NCBI RefSeq assembly: GCF_037975245.1 | Contig: NC_092574.1 | Location: 27,202,713 to 27,266,712 of the forward strand | Source of the DNA: Apostichopus japonicus | Lineage: Eukaryota > Echinodermata > Holothuroidea > Aspidochirotida > Stichopodidae | Direction: 5' to 3' | Length of the DNA stretch: 64,000 bases | Shown: positions 28,201 through 43,200 of the stretch, piece after piece | Numbering within the stretch: position 1 is the stretch's first letter | How the letters are laid out: each line of letters starts with the position of its first letter | Notes under the pieces: model-generated | The model's database searches: none | The model's input: the letters and a program-made list of their open reading frames with translations, nothing else | What the model was told of the DNA's origin: nothing | Program-made: the position numbers and the translations under genes

Positions 28201-31200
28201 TAAGCTGTGATTCGAATCAGCCAATTGGTCTGACCTTTGCATCAGCTGCCATCCTCTCTTATCAAGAAAACTAAGACCCACATCCAATTGTGTAATTAAA
28301 GTATACATATGGTTTTGCTCTTAAGTAATCAATTTTACACACACTGTCACTTGCATACCTTCACATATCGGTGGAGGTACATCCCAATATGCCAAAAGAT
28401 TGTCATCAGTTTCGCAACGTCTTTGAGAAGATCCGATTAGTTCATAACCATTATTACATTGATATTCACAAGTGGCACCATAAATCCAGTCACATTGAAC
28501 CAGGGAACCGCTAATCGGTGCCTGAGGAACTGTGCATCTTTTAACTGTCGAGTAATAAACAGGAATGCTATGATAAATTTTGCGACTTTGATAACCAAAG
28601 GACAAACACTGTGGAATGATATATGAAATGAATGGAAACTAATAATAACGACAAATATTTTACTTAACGCCCGGGGATATTTTCTAGCTCAACTAATCGA
28701 ACTTTCCCTCTCCGCCGTTCAAACTTGGCTGTCCGCGTGAAATTTAAAGAGCGATTACTTTAACAATTGCCTAGATTACGAAAGCAGATATCTTATAAAC
28801 TAGTTCTAAATACAATCTTCAATGTTTTCAGTTTTATTGTTTTACAATAGTTTTACTGGTAGGGCCAATAACACATCCATACTAAACTGAGATTCGGTCA
28901 GCTGGTGAAATATATCACTTATGATGAGGACGAACCGAGCGTGAAGATTTTTTTCACGTCATTGAGCAGAATGATACCAACGATGTTTTGAGAGGCTGCA
29001 TGCGAAATGCATTTTTGTAAACCCTAACCTATCAGTCCAAAGTAACATATTTACCTGTCAAAGAGATGTTGATATTGCATAGAGCAGCATTACCGGACAA
29101 ATCCACTGCTTTATAAGTCGTTACATGATGTCCCTCAGAAAACAGAGTATTAGGCTCTGGCCCTCTCAATCTTTAAGTTTGACAGAAAATAAAGACAAAC
29201 AGCCTGCTGCATGGCTTTCTTATGCGTTAGAATATTAATATACTTAAACCTTGCAATAATAGTTGGCTGATTATTAAATGTTAAACTAATTAATATGTAT
29301 AAACAACCCCTTATTTTGCGTAAACACATCTATAGGCAATTTTTATCTGCTAAGATCTTTTTGAGGTAACCTATCTATAATGTTTTCCGCATGAGGTCCA
29401 TTAAGAACAATCCTTAATCATCCTCTCCTTGACTATGTATCAACCAAAGACATATAAGTCCTTTCTGAAAAACCATCAAATTATCCTAGCCAACATTTCG
29501 ATACCCTTTCCCCGGCTAACATCTTATCCTACGGACTAAAAGAGATGACAATTTTTGATAGACGTATCCATTTGAAACTTTGAAAATATGACTTATCCCT
29601 TTCTTTACAGTTTCAATCAGTACCTCGTTACAGTAACGTTCCCAGAATTGTCCACTGCTGATGGAGGGTGAAAATCAATAACCTTTGACCTCTGACCTTC
29701 TTCTGCAATTTCCTCAATATATTGAGGGCAATACGATGTGAAATGTGGAGCTTGAATATCTGTGAAAAAATCGAGGAGTTGGTAATGCAGCTTATATATC
29801 TTCTAACTAGTAATTCGTAAACAATTTCGAATATTTGATGGTTTTTATCAAGTTTCTCGTACTTCTAGAAGCATATGTGATACGTACTTTGCAAAATACA
29901 TCATGTAAAACAATGTCAAAGAAAAGTTATGTGCATTGCATTCTATATAACTGGTCTATTGTCTTTAAAAAATTAGGCAATTGGATTGCAAATTGACGTG
30001 TCATTTCCAAGAGAGTCATATGCTCTTTTTGCTATCACATTGTTAACAATTCAGGTTGCGGGTAGATTTTTACCTTCACAATTGCTGGAAACATTCCTGG
30101 TAGACCAGGAACCATCGGCAAGACAAACGCTATACGAAGGGCCTATTAGTAAAAATCCAGAAATACACCGGTAGGAACAGCTGGTATTAAATGGGATATA
30201 CACGTCATATTCACAGACTTCCGAAGGTATGACCATTCCATCCGCCAAAGCTAATGGTCCTCGACACTGGGTAGCTTTAACGACAGAGAGCAAAATAAAA
30301 CAATGGATGCATTGAAGGTAGAACTGTGTGTCGCGCGCTGATACTTTAATTAAATATGCCGGGTAAACCTTGGGGAATGCATACATATTTAACCACATTG
30401 GAAGGATGTACCACGAGAACATGCTTATGAAAGGACCAGAAAGGTAACAGTTTTCGAATGCACTCCTTTTACCTCCATGATTGTAAAAATAAAGAGATAA
30501 CATTTCGGAGGTATTCTAATTAGGGATTTTAAAAACTTTAAAGTCTCAGTACGTGTTTGAAAAATGTAAACTTCGACCTTTCCAGGTTACTGGATTAATA
30601 GTTCAGTAAAAATCACACCGTTCTATGCAATTTTTCAAAGAAATATTCATTATTTTTTATCGAGTTATTTGTCGTTATAAATTTTGAGCTGAATAAAATT
30701 CGCCAGACTTATTAACGAGTCCGTTGATTCTACCAACTTCAATCAAAATTTGCAAGCCCCGTCCAATAGATCATGCGCAAATCAAATCTTACCTTTGTTT
30801 ACGACCGTTAGGCCTTGGCTTACTTTTACTTTCGTGGCTAGCGTGTCTTAGGTCTCTGCTCTTGTATCTTTCTCTCAGTCTTACCGATGTAGCTGGCGAA
30901 ATGTTGTCATTTTTCTTCCATTGCAATGAATATACAGGTGTTTTTATTTTAAAGTTGATAATACGAGTATATAACTGCGTTACAATCTTGATCGGGCCGC
31001 AGTTGTATACATTTTATGTACATTTGTGTTATGAACATGCTGACATGGGCGGTCGCCGTGGTTTAAGGTAAATCATTCGCGCCATAAGGGCAACAGAAGA
31101 TAAATTTCCTTCTTTTCAATTGCGACAGCTTTTCTCTATTGAAACCACCAGGTCAGAGTGTATTTAGACTAAGGAACATTGAATCTGCTTCGGAAGTTTG

Positions 31201-34200
31201 TTTCTGAAATTCATCAGCAAACCCGTATTAGGTAGTATTCCAACAAGGATCACACACAAATATTTTTAGGTGTGTATGCTCATTATCTAACATTATAGTT
31301 TTATATATTACCTCACATTCTCTAATTTAATTTAACTTTCCAATCGACTCAAGTTTGTTTATGGCTTGATGAACCATATCCTCTGATGTGGAATGTTTTA
31401 ACAATTATACAACATAGCCATGTCATTGTTCTGAATACTACCGCTTCGAAATATCGTTACGGTACTTGAAACCTGTTTACAATGTCATCCGATCAATTGC
31501 TTCTTCATCCTTTGTAACAATTAAAGCTATAATTAACATAGTTAGTAAAGGCTACTGACCCTGACATCGAAGTTCCCTTTCGGTCCATGACCCATCCTCT
31601 AAGCATCTTCTCGCTTGTCGTGTCCGACCATCTTCATCCATGTATCCTTCCTGGCAGGTGAACTGACAGGTGGTATCAAAATCGACAGTGACTCCAGAAC
31701 AGCCAGAGATATAGCCATTGGTGACCGTAGTCAGATTACACTGATTGGCTGTTAATCAAATAACATAAGATGTGTTTCATTACATTTTTGCCTTCTTATT
31801 AAATACAAGCATTTATAAAATAGCTAATGATGCATACTTACGAAAACACTCAATCTGAGAGCTTTCTCCAACCCACTCGCCTAGCGTATTGAAAGCACTC
31901 CGAGCCATACAGGTGAAACACGTTTTATCAGATGAAAGATGGAAACCATCGTCGCAAGAGATTTTACAGGTGGAACCGAGAACTGCCCCTACATTGCAAT
32001 CGTCAGAACCTACTACAGGGTCCGCTACACCTTCATTTGGAAGAGGTAGTGCTTGGCAACGTATTACTGAACAAGAAAACGAAAAGACAAAGTAGTGTAG
32101 CTACCATGATAATGCGAGTTGAACAAGTATGCACAATAAACATTTCAACATATCCATGTATCTGAATATATCAATTGTATAAATAAACACAATATGGCGG
32201 AAGCTTTTTGTATCTAAATAAATGCGATTTGAGGAGCCTTCATAGACCCTTTGTACGTAATGAAGCAATATAATATCACATCATGTTAACACATAAACAT
32301 CTGTGTTCTCGCTTTTAACAACATTTCACTGGGTTAATTTAGGGAAAAGACTTGGCTTACTTTGTGTTAGGTAAATATTTTATGGCTTAATAATTGATAT
32401 AATCAGACAGTTTAATATTTAATTTTTAAACCTTTAAAATCGTTTGTAAGATTTAAGTGAATTGCCACTTTTGTAAGAAAGCATTACTCTACCACTTTTA
32501 TATTGACTGCATGTACACCTGTACAAAATCATTACCGTGTAACTAATGAACATTGACACCATCTTTGTTATTGTTCTTATGGGGTGCAATAAGAAAGTTC
32601 GTCGAGACGCCACAGCAATTGTGGTATCCGGCCACGCCGTAAATCAACAGGGCGTTTTTGTGGAATCTCTGACGAACACTTCTGGACACATAACCTAATT
32701 CACACATGGTGTGACATATTCGAACTAACGTACCATTTTACTCCCCTTAACTAGCACATTTTGGAACGAAATGTTGGCCACCGTACGTTTAACAATGTTA
32801 CACACGTTTGGTCGTCAAACAATCAGAATATCTTTTTTTAATATTCTAAATCAAGTCCGTTAAACTGAGCAATCAATAATAATGTATGCAAGTCTCCGAA
32901 CTGGAACTTACTTGACTTATACCTGCGATTCTCCTCGTAACTACTGAATAAAAGATCTTTCGGTAACATATTTTCACAACTACCACACACAGAGTGAGAT
33001 ATGTTACAGCGATATCATACTTTGAGATCTGTAGTAGGGATAGAAACTGCGCATACGGAACCAGGGCCACTGTCAGGACCGATACGACAGCGCCCGATAC
33101 GACAAACCCATAATATCATATTACAGTGGCAGTAAGATTTTATGTTTATCCACTTTTGGGGGACTGCATATTTGTTAAGAAAAGAAAACAGGAGAATACA
33201 ATTCGAATGTACCAATAACTACCTTTCACAGTTAACTGGAGGGAAAATCTGTTCTCGTTGCCTGCTTGATCTGTTGAAGTATACCCCAGAACATGGTTAC
33301 CTTCTTGGAAGATGGTTGTCCTGCCTCCAGTGACAGCGACACCATTAATACTTGACAGGTGCAGCACAACTGGGGGGCTAGCATCAATCGCATTCTCAAT
33401 CTGTTTTGAGTAACAAATACGTACAAAGGTTAATCCCATTGATTTTAATATATAAAAGTTTGATCTCCAAGAATATCAAAGTTTACTCCTTCTGTACTCG
33501 ATTTACATTTATTGCTGATGTTGTGTTTCACCACCCACTTACAAGATGGCGGCCAGAATCCAAAATGGCCGCATGGAAAAAAAGGAAATTTCATATATAT
33601 TCATTCCCCAGACCCGCTGTACCCTTTACTTATCGGGACCATCAAACCTTCCGTCCTCAAACATGTAAATGAAACCGGGCTAGCACCCTGACTATTGACT
33701 ATTGACTGTTGAAATAAATAAGGGGCAACATATATGACGAAAAAACATGTTAAAGGTGAACGGTTTGCTAATGTTAATGGGTGATTTCGGTGAAAGTGGT
33801 AATTGGTAACAGCAGTACTAATTAATAAATGATAGAGCTCATATATAGATAATATACTAACAATATCGTCTTCCCATTCACTATAGTCGACGACCACATC
33901 TAACTCCAAGGGCCCAGCAAATTTCACAGGATCAGGCGGAACAACGATAATAGGTGGGTCTTCATCTGCAAGGAGAGACGTCCAAGACATTACAGTAAGT
34001 ACAATAACACGCTAACATATCAGTAAGTAAAGAATGAAATGTGTATGACTTCATTGCGACTTTAAAATACATACTAATCTTCGACCGAGTCTCCTCTAGG
34101 TTGAGTGACCATTCGAACTGGAATTGACATTACAGAGTACATAGAAGATTATGTGAAAATGCACGTTTTCGTTACACAACACTTATGCTAATCTTACCCA

Positions 34201-37200
34201 CACACACCAAGGGAACACCGTCCCACTGCCCATTAATCTGGCAAAATCGACTGTGTGATCCTGATGCAGTAAAGCCATTAGTGCAGGTAGTTGTGCAGAT
34301 TGTTTGGTAATTCTGGGGTTGGTCTGGGGAGGTAACAGCTTGATCTCTCAGTGAGCAAATGGTATAGTTGCCATTATCAGGAGGGTCTATCGGTGGACAT
34401 GTTATGTCTGCAGGGAGAAGTAATGCTTCATTGTTACTCTTGAAATATTTGCAAGCTGAAAAAATGGTCATTTTGCAGCGATAAAGTAATCAGATATGAG
34501 GAGGGGAAAACAACAATAAAAGTGGCCGACACCGAACCTTTCACGATTACGTATGCAAGACTAATGAAAGTTCTAACACATGTTGCCATCGTTTCTCGCA
34601 CGTGATTCCTGGTCATGACACTTTCGCATACACACCTGCCCCCATCCTCCAATACACACATCAAACCCACATCAACAGCCCATGCCCTACAAAATTGGCA
34701 AGCGACATTTCATCTGAGAGGAATGTTTAATTTAAGGGGTAAAACCACGATATCGTGTTAAGATTTCCCTGCGTTATTCCCCGCCCCGCCTAAATGTTTT
34801 CTTGGGTCATTGTTTTATATTGAACTCCTTATTCAGCAAACCCAAGAAATATAATTTCATGATATACCATTCGGTCTGTTTTATGATGTAACCTTCATAG
34901 TCTATGATACTTAGTTTAATACTGTATATCTCAATGGCTAGGAAGCCAACGGTAACTTATTGGAACAATATCCATATAATGATCGTGAATGAACACCGGC
35001 TTAATCAAACCTTCTCATTTCGATCATTTTTCAGGTAATTACGAGGCAAGCATGAATTTGTTGCGCAAGTTCATGTTGCACTGAACGCCCCTTAAGTGTC
35101 CTTAACGTATTTTAAGTTACATCACAGCGCGGTAAAATTTCAGCTTCCCCTTTCATGTTATTGATACCCTACGTATGTTTCTATAGCATTATTCTACCTG
35201 GCTTGAGAACTTTACCACTTACTCTCGCATGTTGGTGTTGTGTCACTCCAGTAAACTGTACCATTTGAATCGCCAAGGCACGTTACACGTGTGCTCTCCA
35301 TTGGTGAAAAACCTACGTCACACCCGAGAATACACTCTGTGCCATAAGCCTCCTCTGAATGAGGACATCCGCTCTTATAACCGTTTTCTGGGGCAGGAAG
35401 ATTAGCACCACTGCATCTCAAAACTGTATAAAAGTAACAAATCAAGGTTTGATTTAAACACTTCTTTAACTACACTATCATCTCCATGCACCATTTCCAA
35501 CATTCCCCTCCTCCAGACCCTACCACCCTATGGGTGATTGGTCGACTACCAATTTAGTGCGAATAAGACACTACGTTACTGATGTAATATCCTTTATTTT
35601 TTGTTTGACTCACCGTACGTTTTCGCATTTTTTGTTTTACTATTCACAATTCCCTTCAATCGATACTTATCAAATGACTTTATCTTTGCTAGTGCTGCTG
35701 TCCGGACTGACTGATTGATATTACATGTAGAGAACGTATAATCGCCCGGCACAACGTGTTCGTCTAAACTGCCCTTCTCACGCGCTATGTTGTTCTATCC
35801 TACTTAATAACATTAAAGGTAACACTATTTTTGATCGCATCGTGTTAGAAATAACCAAATGTGTTATCACATTCGGCTTTGCAGCGGAGTATTTATTATA
35901 ACTTTAAGTACGGAGAGCAGACTAATTGACCTGCAAGTTAATATTTAGACTATGCTTAATGTGTGTATATGTGCATAAAGATACATTACAGAACGTGTCG
36001 TTAGATAAATTGTACATATGTACTGCAGTGGAAACTGAACCTATTCGCGAATTATGTACATCGTAGCCTGTCCCTCCAAATAATGATTGGACTCAAGATA
36101 CCAATTTTCCTCGTAACCATTTCCACAATCATCTGGAAATGATATAAAAGGTCGAAGGTATCCTTTAATAACAAAAGAAGAAGCAATACAATTTGATTAT
36201 AACTTACTATCACATCTAGGTGCACTTTCGTTCCAAAATCCACGATCTGTGCATTCTATGACAGGAGATCCCACCACGAGATATCCCTCTATACAGTCGT
36301 ACCTACAAATGGTTCCTGCTGGAACTGTTGCAGTTGTCTGACATTCGTCTTTGTTTGTGATGAACGCAGCTACTGCCACAAAAGGATTGGGGCACGTAAC
36401 CGCTTTATGTGTGAAAACGAAAATGTGTAAAAGTTATAGGAATAACATCATAAAAAGTGTCAGTTGATTTAATTCTCTCAAAAGTGTTATGCTCTCAATG
36501 TATATTGAGTACACGAGGGCATCGGAGTGCATCCTCCTCCCCACATGCTCAGCTAAAAAATAAATAGGCTATACAAAAGAATGAACTGAATGATGGCATG
36601 TTGATGCTTATTACCAATCTCTTCTTTCAAGTACAATTGTGATGGATGTTTAATAGCATGTTCACATTAGAGCCACTTGAGCTGTTCGTGAGTCGGGACA
36701 TCTCGTTCACTTCGAAATCATGTTATTGTTTAGGCGGTCGCACCCAATTATGACGGATATTTTGTGCGTCAAACTATATCCTGAGTCACTGTGCCGACAA
36801 CTTTCTCTCTACATAGCCACCATTCTCTTCGCCCTCCGAAATCTACTGAGCTATTTTGAAGAACATAAAACACATACTCATGCAACGTGTTTCATCTCCG
36901 TCCCAGAAACCAGTCATTTCTCCTGGTTGAACTAAGCACCGCCTTGCTCTGCTTCCAGTTAAGTTGTATCCGTCATTACACTCAAAGAAACACCATGATC
37001 CATAGGACACAGGGCAGTCAGAAATCTGGTCTCGAAAATGTCCGTTCACCGGGACAGGCAAAGAAGGACAAGTAATCTCTGCAGAGATAAGTTTAATTGG
37101 AATGCGTAAGAACAATAAAACAGCAACAAAACATTAATGAGAGATAAATGTGCATAGACTGTTCACCGGGTGATACACAGCTCTAATATACTTCTTATAC

Positions 37201-40200
37201 CTTTCGTCAATGTTTGCATGTTATTTGGTCTTGATGTGCTTAAACTCAAAAATAAATTTAAAGAAAATTGCATGAAAGTGTACAGCTCTTTGAAGGTAGG
37301 TGCGTTGCCGCCTGTAATCAAAAACAATTAAAAGAAATGCTATAATCTTCCTATTGCTTCGGCTCCACTGATACCAATAAAACAGGATTAGGACGACTCC
37401 ATTATCTTTAAAGATGGTGCCGCGAGGTGACGCAGTCACATATTTATTTACATTCTCTAGTAAGGAAATCATTTCAAAGAATTGTCTATATTGTGCCATT
37501 ATTCTAGGATTTTCTAGTCTTAGACATTTCGGAATCTTTGGGATGGTTAACCATACTTAAAACAACAATGCAAGCGCAGGCATCTGTTATACCGAAAAGT
37601 AATTTTTGCAATTCAAATCGTGGAAATATTGTGAGATTGCTACTTTACTGGAGTCAATCAAAAGTATCTAGGCTGGAAAAGTTGTTTCTCTGGATAAGCT
37701 AAGCCAAAACTTTTGTACGTAATCGTAAACTAATATAAAAGTATCATTCTCCAATAGAACAAACCCAACAGACAATCACAATAAAATCAACATGTATATT
37801 TTATGGCTTACCTTCGCAGGTCGGTCTCTCTGTGTCCCATATACCAACGGATTCATCGTTTTGGCAACGTACGGTTTTTGATTCGGTCAAATAGTAACCA
37901 ATGGCACAGGTAAATTGACACTCAGAGTCTAAATTGAACTCATTGGTACATCGAACGCTCTGAACACTGGTTCCGTATATGGACGGGCAACGTATGACTA
38001 GATTACAAAAAGAGTGGGTTTCTGCAACTTGACATGTTTCTATTTTTGTGAACATCAGAAAGAACAAACGCTGATTTCAAATTATACAAAACTTTTATAA
38101 CTACCCATTGAGACAAGTACTTCTGGTGCTAAAGTAATAGTCTAAAGTTTCAGCCTTGCGTATATGTGACATCATAAGCCTGCTTTGTGTTCGAGTTTAT
38201 TAAATGGCAAGAGATATTCATCTTAGTAATACAGTAAGTTCTATAAATTAATGAACACCATAAAAAATAAATTTACTCAACATCCAGTACTTACGTTTCA
38301 CTGTCAACAAAAAAGAGCATGTCGCCTCATTCCTGAATGAATCACTGGCCTTATACGAGATTGTGTAAAAGCCTACAGTCACGCCTGTACCGAGAGTAGG
38401 TCCTTCGAACTGTTCGACTGTTACAGCACCCTCTGTGTTATCCACTGCGGTAGCATCTGCCCAAGTTACATATCTAGCCATTCCGGTTCCGTCTGATATT
38501 ATTATCAGTGGCTCGGGACAGGTTATTTCAGGCGGTACAGCGTCTGTAAAAGACAGTATACATATACTCAAATATGCATTGGCCATCGTATAAATTGATT
38601 TATGTGGTGTACAAAGATACTGACAGATATGTGGGATCAAACTTCTGTCTCAGCAAAGGAGAGATTCATAATATTTCCTATTCTTGTTTCTAAGGTTTTG
38701 TGGCTACTTTAAGGATACACAACATATCTCAATTCGTTCTCTGATTAGACTTGGCTGTTGATGTTTTCATGATGAAATATATATTGTGTTGTTGAAAACA
38801 ATGACCAACCTGCTGATCATGGCTCCTCCCAAGTGGACACCAAATTATTTATAAATGTCGATGACATATTTCATCTTGTTTTTCGTCCTTCCAAGTTTGA
38901 GATATTACAACAAAAGTGAAGGACATGTAGACATGTTTTGGCGGTTTTTGCATGTCTCCCGTTTCTCAAGTGCTCGAAGGACATTGTTACAAGCTTACCC
39001 ACACATGTAGGTGCTTCTACACTCCAGAAGTCTTGCCACAAGCATACTCTTATGTTAGAGTTGGCTCCAGCTATCTTGAAGCCGTCATCACAAATGTAGT
39101 AACATCTGCTCTGGTACTCGTTTCCAATGGTGCATTCAATTCTACCGTTGACCAATTCCTCCAGCATCGGACAGAGAACAGCTGATATAAATGTCATTAA
39201 AAAGAAAGGATGTTCTTCTTACACATGTTATGTAAAGTAAGTGTTGAGCAAAGATTTTGGCTCAAGTTGTTTTAAGAATGAAGGTTTCGATTGCTGACTA
39301 AGCGTGAACAAATCGGGCAACACAGGATAAATAGCCCTACCTTTTTATTAAACCTAAACAAATTTATTAGCGTCTTAATATACCTTTATATATAACAATA
39401 TTCAAGTTACCCCTTCTGTGAAAAGTATGCCAATGAAAGCTTGAGACCAATAGGACTTTGATAAATATGAGAAGCCAAATAGGCAGGAAGAACGGCCGTA
39501 GTAACATATCATGTTGACGATTCAAACTCAAGCAGCAATATGGACTACCTGTCAAGTGACGCTTCTAACATGTTTTGGAATGCATAGCTTTTATCGGGTA
39601 TTTAGTCCTGTGCCAATATTTCAGGTCCCACAAGATTGATTCGTCTTCATATGTGTACCATTTTGTTAGTTAAAATGAAGTTTCTCAGAAAATCAGAGAA
39701 CGGAGCTAATTTTTGTCGCATACAGCGCCATACTAGTTCCTATGACAACTTTACCTTACCTATATTGTAAGTGCTTTTCCCTGCTAAAGCAAACATTTTT
39801 GAAGAGTGTTCCAGTTAAATGCTTTTTTTGTGTAAGAAACTTAACACGTTAATGAGTTTGTAAAGATTCGAGCACTATCATTATCTCCAGTTCTTCAAAG
39901 AGGGAATAATAACTATGGAGTGCATGGAACGAACAGTTTTAATCACACATAACATCTTGTGAAGATGGATTACAGACTACAATGTATGCAATTGGTTTAT
40001 TGTTTCAGATTTAATTATACCTCATCCAATTCCTCCAAAATTCCAACAAAATAAAATTAACCGCCGGATTGGTCGATTATGAAAAATAACCCAATGAATA
40101 ATAAATTGTTAATCTTACGTCTACAACTTGGAGTGTTAGCGCTCCAAACTCCATTGATACTCGATCCTCCCTCACGATCACATACGATAGAAGTAGCCCC

Positions 40201-43200
40201 ACTTAATTCGTACCCATTCGAACATTCAAAAGAACAACTGGAGCCGTAAATATTATCATGGGAACAAGTTACATTACCGTTGGCTATAGGGGGAAGTGGG
40301 TGACATTTGGTAGCTGTATTAGTAAAACAAAAAAGAGGGTTATAGACGGTGAACATATTATTAATTCGGCGAACAAAGAAGACGGAATGGAAATATTATT
40401 TTGTGTCAATCCAAGTGAAGATTCACACAATGGCATGAACATTACGAAACAACAAGATGAGTCTGGTGTGCGGGATTCAAATTTGATACTAATGCCTACA
40501 TCTTTTAACGCTTGGGGTGTATGGCAACTAATGGACACATCAACGTGATTCCATCACCATGTTCCGTTTCATCAGCGCGTGTTATAAACTTTGCGTGCTT
40601 CTGAAGAAGCTTGCACCGTCTCCCTTCCTTATTTCCCTCAGCAAGCTTTGAGATAAACTCTCGTTGACGGCCTATATCATTCCCAACGACTCTATGCGTC
40701 ACTGAGAAGGTTTGCAGATGTTCAGATATCTAACTTGGACACCGTTTGTCCACTACACACCTCAAGGGATTGTTCATCTATGAAATCGTTTCCCTTTTCA
40801 GACAACCCCACCCCTCCCCTTTCTCTCTCTCTCTCCACCTCTCTCCACCTCCACCTCTCTCCACCTCTCACTCTTCCAAGTCAGGATATTTTGGTGACGT
40901 CATTGCTTCCGCCATGCTCTAGTTACTTTTATAATATTTTTAAACCTATTATATATTGTCAATCTACCGGCCACGCCGCGCCTGGCTCATACTGTAACCA
41001 GGTTGAATTCAAATACGATTAAACTGTTAATGAGAACCTTAGCAACAAATAATTGCATCATAAAGTACTTATAGGCTTTCAAACTAACTTACTTTTACAC
41101 CTGATGTGGAAACTGCAAATATTGTTTCTTCGGTTTCCTCGTGTATCAGTTGCGTCGTAAGTCACGTAGGTTGACGATCCGTCGCAGGTGAATTCACTCC
41201 CAGAAGCTTGTCCACGGGTTATTACAAGACTATAAATAGGCAATTTAATAATTTTGTTTTCATCATGAGACGAATATCACCGTTTTGATTGCAAAATACT
41301 TTCTAATGGAATGCAAGTTACACGATGCAAAGTGTCAAGGAATAGGCAAAATATAATGAATAAAACAATATAATCAAAATAATTAAAATTGATGAAGATA
41401 TGACAGAAAATTGGTAGATCTACACCAGTACTTATAAACTACTCCATGCGGAATTGATAAAAATAGTTAGTAAACGAATACAAATTGTAGAACATTGCAA
41501 TGAGTTACTACTACATGCGGAATTGATCAAAATATGTAGTGAACTCAAACAAATTGTAAAACATTGCACACAATAATTAACTTTGCATACAATAAATTTA
41601 ATCACAATGTATTTTTTGTAAGAAGATTTTGCCTCTGTGGATTTAAAATTCATATCGATATGATGGTATCATGATTGAACTCGTGCACTGTGTTTTCACC
41701 AGATACATTCATACCAATTTGCCAAACGGAACAAAATTCATATTAAAAGAAAGGTGACACCAAGATGTGATCTTCTCCCAGCAATTACAGTACAAAACAG
41801 TCAACTCTATCTGATAAAAACCCCCTGATAAAAAATTATCTGTCTATATATAATCGAATCAAGCCGTATTGCGTCGTCTGCGAGAACCAGCAAACATGCG
41901 ATAAGAAAGGCACGATGTTTGAAGTAGTTTGACCCAATCCATGTGGTTATGATACATAATACGTTCCCCACGCCTAAGCCCAAACCTCCACATCCCCGCC
42001 CTCTACCCTCCTACTGATCTCGCTCGCGTCTTCCGTCTTCTGTCTTCATGTCTCCATTTAAAGTCACTATAATCCTATTTATGATCCTGCGTATACCTAA
42101 TAAGCTCACAGCTTGTGAGCAGTTGTTACTTGAGGTTTGCCCATCGATACAGCATAACATGTAGATATGTAAATAAATTACATAAAGAACACTATTCATA
42201 AGTGATTCTTATTCGACTACACATATGGTCATCATAAAAATCTACGATGTTAATGCCTGTCTCCAAATGTTCGAGTTCACTTGAAAGAATGTATAATATA
42301 TATGCATAATATACCCACCTTGATATTCCCGAGGGGTCGCTAACTTGAGGATTTTCCCAAAAAACACGTTTGCGAGTCTGCCGCCAGTCAGCTGTGATCG
42401 AAAGCTGTGAAGAAGGGCATCTGATAGCAGTCGGACCGGTTGTGTCAGGGGGTGGGCTACGCCCTCCGCCACGTCGACCACGTCTACCACATGCTATATA
42501 TATAAAGAAAAATGAATGTACTCTGGCCGTAATTGAAGACCCTTTTCCCCTTTTCTTTTCCTTTTTCCGTTACCTGATCAACGTTCTTTTACTCTGTAAC
42601 AAATTATTTTCATTGTGTTTGTGTCATTTGTGTCAAGTAAGTAAGTGAGTGAGTGAGTGAGTGAGTGAGTGAGTGAGTGAGTGAGTGAGTGAGTGAGTGA
42701 GTGAGTGAGTGAGTGAGTGAGTGAGTGAGTGAGTGAGTGAGTGAGTGAGTGAGTGAGTGAGTGAGTGAGTGAGTGAGTGAGTGAGTGAGTGAGTGAGTGA
42801 GTGAGTGAGTAAGTGAGTGAGTAAGTAGAAGAAAGGAAGGAGTGAAATCAATCAATCAATCAATATGTGATTAGTAGTTGTGTAATTATTGGATATGTGC
42901 AGATGTTAGGGAATATCGGTATTCCAAGGAAACGGATACAGTGCCGATATAAGGGGACTGCGATTGAGAATGTATCAAGTTGCTCCGTTTTTGTGGTCAG
43001 TCTCTATCTTGGATGACTTTACTTAAAAGTTAATTGGGTGGCTTCAAAAGGAGGTCGCTGTCAGGAGGAAGTGGGGTTGGCGGATTTTGAACATGAGGCC
43101 TACGTAGTGGAGGTTTTGTAGTGCCGGTCGAAAATGGTAACTAATTACTTCATCATCAAGGCAATATTTGAACTTCCATGCTTCATTTCATTTCCAAGGC

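Noticed and set aside
30724-31071. 115-codon hydrophobic plus-strand open frame in an intron
   Set aside because: Low-complexity leucine runs, no start context or homologous family seen; probably chance.
33534-33580. AAGATGGCGGCC with a nearby inverted AATGGCCGC, resembling a YY1 site
   Set aside because: It lies within an intron and probably belongs to a repeat; one motif is not enough for a regulatory call.
36062-36139. Minus-strand piece after a TTTCCAG acceptor, encoding [15 protein letters not shown]
   Set aside because: No phase 1 donor before the stop, and exons 9 and 10 already join in phase.
42610-42855. LTHS-repeat open frames on the minus strand
   Set aside because: They are translations of the GTGA microsatellite.
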